64,000 bases of DNA from Chrysomallon squamiferum. Its lineage: Eukaryota > Mollusca > Gastropoda > Neomphalida > Peltospiridae. The notes below the pieces were generated by a model, which saw nothing but the letters and a program-made list of their open reading frames with translations, was not told the DNA's origin and did no database searches. A program made the translations under genes and the position numbers. Below are positions 59,943 to 64,000 of the stretch, one piece after another. Every line of letters begins with the position of its first letter. The stretch's first letter is position 1. The stretch lies in the NCBI GenBank assembly GCA_012295275.1, contig CM022665.1:4261167-4325166 (forward strand). Reading direction: 5' to 3'.

Positions 59943-60639
59943 TGTTCATTCAATCTGTATCAAACCTGCTATCTCTGTCCCAAAGAGGCCAGCCCCCAAA
60001 CAATATCCTTTTAGTAGTTTTACACCTACAATATTTTTGTTTCCATAAACATCACCCAGTTTACTTAATATTTAATACAACTAATGACATTCCATGTGAT
60101 AGTTCATTTGTTTTTAAATACTATTTAATAAATATTTTACTTGTACTGACTGTGATCTTTTATAACATTATTCCTCTGGGAAAGCATTTATAAATAACAG
60201 AAAACTGGTTGGAATTAGACCTGTGTAATGAAAGGGCATATTTTATATATATTTAACAGTTTTATACTGAACTGAGGGTTTCTGAATAAAATATTTTACA
60301 ATTTGAATTATTATTATTATTATTATTTTTTAAAGTGCTGATAAGCTGATAAATGTTTACTTAGAATTCTGTTATTAGTAGTATGGTAAGAGTCTTTGGA
60401 AACAGTGCCTCAAGGCAACTTTTTATTGCATTCACGATGAACGTCAGGTCATATGGGAATAATTGTAACTAGTTGCAGTTTAAATATATTACTGCATTTT
60501 TCCTCAACAAACCAAACAATCTGGGTCAAAACAAATACTAATATATACATAAAAAGAGTTCCAGCAAAAATAATAAGTTTAAACTTTTTTTAAATGAGCA
60601 CAAAATGAGTACTATAGAAATGCTGTAAACTGTTTCTAA

Positions 60640-61115
60640 TTTAAATATATCATTTTTGTTACTCTAGAAATAGAGCAATATAGATGAAAACAAATAGAAA
60701 TATTTTCATAAAAGTAACTGAAACCTAGCAGAAAAATTGCAGTTTGAACTTATTAGTATCTTCTATCTGATAAACTGCACAATACTGGTGAAAACAAATA
60801 GGCATATTATCTATATAAAAATTATACAGGGTTCTCAGACATAATAAAAAGAAAATGAGAAAAGCAATATCATGTTAAAAGCTAATTGTAATCTGATCAA
60901 CAAAAAATAGTTATTTGGGAAGATTTAAAATTAGTTGTTATCTGAACCTAGACATATTATACGAAAAATAAGTTGCAACTGTAGAGTTGTTTACAAATAA
61001 TTCATGTGAAAGCTCAGTGACACGACAGTGAACTAATTTATTGGCCATTTGGGAGTTTTAAATATTGGTTGTAGTCTGAACACAACAGTCATGCAAAAGC
61101 TAAAGACTAACTGCA
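60640..61115. repeat. possible decayed tandem repeat, about 65-130 bp
   Basis: 'ttagttgttatctgaaccta', 'attggttgtagtctgaacac' and 'gctaattgtaatctgatcaa', each followed by 'caaa..ata' and a 'gtgaaagct/aaaagct' element, recur between about 60720 and 61110. Divergence is high and boundaries are unclear. Confidence 0.35.
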
Positions 61116-61119
61116 TAAA

Positions 61120-62900
61120 AGATGTTTCTAAGGAAATTTTAGAAGCTTCAAAGAATGGTTTCTCTAAGTTATCAAATAATTATGTTTTTATATACCCTAA
61201 GTTCATTGTGTTCTTATACAAATAAAAATCCTCTATTTGATTTCATTGTTTTAAAACTTAAGGGTGAGAATTCCCTGTCATACTCAGTCAGTGACCTTTC
61301 ACCTCCTATATGCTCATCTAATCAGGGTGAGGCAAAAACAGAAAATGATCTCATGAGAAAATAATAAATTATTCAAATACTTTTTAATCTACTGAAATTA
61401 AATTTTTTCTTAAAGGTACCATGTAATTGTAAGTATTATACTTGTCAGTTCAGTTCAAAAATGCCTTGCTTTATATACATGAAAGATTTACGGTGATTTT
61501 CAAGCCATCCAATTAAACGATTTTCTATTTGACTGATGTTCTGTGAATAAATTTTAAATCAATAAAGATTTCCTATTTCATGCTGCTCTCTACCAACACG
61601 TGTAACTGATATTTAAACACTGATTTTTATCAGTTAATTCAACAAGCTAAAAAACTCTAAGGCAATATGTATCTATGACAGCAGGCTTAACTAAATATTT
61701 TTTTTGTTCTTTTACAGGTGAATGTTAGATTATACAATTAAAATTAATAGACATTGCATGTCAACAGATATTTGGTGGCCATAATATAATGTTACAATTT
61801 GTCACCTTAAACTCTTGTTACAATAACACATCTTTTGGACTGTCTTGAATTTTCATTGCCTTTTCAGAAGCAATTATCATTGGAATAACAGCCAACATAA
61901 TACTTGGTATTAGTGTTAATTGTACATGTGTTTTGACTGATTAATAATTACTGAAGTAATTTTCATTAAGGTGTTATAATGTAATATGAAAAAATATCAC
62001 TTTTGGTCTTAGGAATCCTTAAGAATTATTTCATTTATGTTAAAGGTAGTTAAGTTTTTATTTTACAGATAAAATATAATATGTTGGTTGATGAGATTTT
62101 AATGAAAGTAAATCAGAGAAAGATAATACTGTAAATATAGAAATAATAATATTTTCAGCTAATACTGAAATAAATTAAATCTAATGTAATAAAATTAATT
62201 AACTTCTGAAATATTATTTGGTTAATGATATTTCATGACTTTTTAATTTTAATGTCAGGGTTATGTTGTTATTTTTATGTATTATGGTGACATGAAAAAG
62301 AGAAAAATGATCAAAATAATCTTTTATATACGTTTTCCCAGAGATACGAACGTATAAATGGTAGCCTCTGAGGAATAAGTGTTATAGGAATGACAAGAAC
62401 TGAAAACACCTCAAAGGACACAAACAAAGGAGATTTGATCCTCCTATCAACCACATCTCAGTCATTAACAACCAACTTCATAAATGTCTCCTAACACATA
62501 TTTTGAACTTGTCTCAATATTTCGCTACCTTTATCAAAGTAACAAAACCAGATGCAGAAGAAAAAGAACTAATTTTTCTCAAAATCATTGTGTGTTTTTG
62601 TCTTTCGTATTTTATGCATTTGTTTAAACACTTTAATCAATCATTTAACTAAAACTATTTAAATGTATTCCATTACAACAGCTGCTTATCCCTTCAATCA
62701 AATTAGAACTGAAATATTCTATTCAACAGAAAGAATTTGTGACCACTTGCCTTCCAGCATTTCACTTGCAAATAGAAAAATACTGCCTCAAAACAATGTA
62801 TACTAATTAAACTGTAGTAATAAAAATTAATATTATTTGAAAAGAATGTGATGTATAAATAAAAAGTGATCATACAGTGAACATAGTAATAATATCTACC
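61120..62900. other. AT-rich stretch, no gene seen
   Basis: No exon, SINE or tandem repeat was recognised. The 69-codon frame at 61155-61364 has no motif. Confidence 0.5.
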
Positions 62901-62939
62901 ATGCTGTGAAATACATTAACTGCAGTTTCAGTTATATCA

Positions 62940-63040
62940 CAAAAACACACACACACAAAACATACATTCATACATTCATACACACACAACATACACAATC
63001 ACACTCACAATACACACTCACAATACACACACACACACGT
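62940..63040. repeat. (AC)n-rich imperfect microsatellite
   Basis: ACAC runs mixed with 'catacattc' and 'tcacaata' variants. The His/Thr frame through it is an artefact. Confidence 0.9.
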
Positions 63041-63872
63041 TGTCTTTATGTATATATAATTGTATTTTTATGTACATACCAATATGTAAATTGCACTGGT
63101 GTTAGAAGAGTTTAATGAAAAAGAAATTCATTGAAGGTTGTGGCATGTTTTACTATAAATGTACAACATGCTATTTTCCATTCCAACAAATTTCTTTTGA
63201 CAGATTTATCAAATACTGAGGTAAATGCTTTCCTAATGATATAGAACAGGCTATTTATCCAAATGTGCAATGTCATATAGCTAGACTGCATATATATATA
63301 TATGGATATTGTGTTGAGTAGTTATGTTGCAATAATGAGGTTTGATAAACACAGAATTAATCCTCTTCTCCATGTCAAAATGACAATTTCCACATCTCAA
63401 TAAACACTTCTTTGTAAGTATATTATTAAAATGACTTATAAAATACACAGTATGTCTTTGTTAAATTTCAGAGATTAACAAGCTGTTTAGCAAGCTCAGC
63501 TTAAAGAATCTAATTCAAAGACAACATGACAGTTTGATCCTTTTTATTTTAGGGCATGTGTACTATTTGCAGTGGGTTATACAATTATAATTACTAGTAC
63601 TACGATATAGCTGCTGATTAATTAGACAGCAGAACACTGTTATATACTTTGCAGCTGTTACATTAAAAAAAACAGTACAGCACTAAATATCAGCAATATT
63701 AACTATGGAATCAATGATTTTGTCTCACTGATGCACAGAAATAACAATTACAGAGATACACAAGCAGAATATTAATTTTAACATCAAAATAAGAACAAGG
63801 GCATTTTCTAGTTCAGAGCAGCAAATGTTTAGCAGCCTAGTCTTACTTTCTGAAAATCAGTGGTGAATAGAG

Positions 63873-63938
63873 ATTTATTAGGATAAATTATGTTTATTTT
63901 TAGATATTTATTAGGATAAATTATGTTTATTTTTAGAT
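63873..63938. repeat. exact 33-bp tandem duplication
   Basis: Two identical head-to-tail copies of a 33-base unit starting 'atttattaggataaattatg'. A third unit starts but decays after a few bases. Perfect identity points to a recent event or an assembly duplication. Confidence 0.9.
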
Positions 63939-64000
63939 ATTTATAAATAACAATTAAAGTAACAAATTAACTAACTAGCTTGCAATCAAACAACCATATA

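Overview
This window is non-coding-dominated, AT-rich eukaryotic DNA, most likely from a mollusc. The mollusc call rests on two things. First, about ten diverged copies of a tRNA-headed SINE occur on both strands, and their body (a CCATTCCAACCAGTG-like box, an ATCAAAGGCCATGGTATGTG-like core, a TATAAAAGATCCCTTGCT-like stretch, a GGGTTTCCTCTC-like box) is the one I recall as abundant in marine molluscs. Second, the sequence is unusually rich in dinucleotide, trinucleotide and homopolymer microsatellites. I cannot name the class or species. There are no bacterial operons, CRISPR arrays or intact transposons. Nearly all open frames are short chance frames or lie in low-complexity DNA.

The only well-supported coding sequence is a minus-strand exon at 35526-35817 bounded by good splice sites. 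It encodes a transmembrane helix, a basic stop-transfer stretch and a Ser-rich cytoplasmic tail, so it is the C-terminal part of a type I-like membrane protein I do not recognise. A strong acceptor at 34640/34641 fits its next exon. In the phase dictated by the donor, that exon reads one Ser codon and a stop, followed by about 320 bases that would be 3'UTR and an AATAAA at 34316-34321. No upstream exon was identified with confidence, so 36-64 kb on the minus strand may be largely intron. A minus-strand fragment at 52.94-53.02 kb reads like the end of a CUB domain but is interrupted by stops. A plus-strand frame at 31.04-31.29 kb has coding-like composition and a possible donor but no recognised family.

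Layout: 1-8 kb is AT-rich with microsatellites and a decayed ~150-bp tandem repeat at 4.75-5.47 kb. 8-31 kb holds AAT/GAA, GT, GA and poly(A) tracts, decayed tandem repeats at 10.3, 16, 26 and 28.2 kb, and SINE pieces at 8.5, 15.0, 20.2 and 21.5 kb. 30.5-34.3 kb holds minisatellites, a ~190-bp tandem duplication, the unexplained open frame and an AT-rich tandem repeat next to the inferred last exon. 34.3-36.1 kb holds the two minus-strand exons and a microsatellite cluster. 36-49 kb is mostly unique AT-rich DNA with SINEs. 49.5-51.8 kb holds a 30-bp minisatellite and two oppositely oriented arrays of one 17-bp repeat, with SINEs between them. 52-64 kb holds the CUB-like fragment, more SINEs and a 55-base T run. 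No new gene system could be demonstrated; the inverted 17-bp arrays, the exon pair and the CUB-like fragment are the parts most worth checking.
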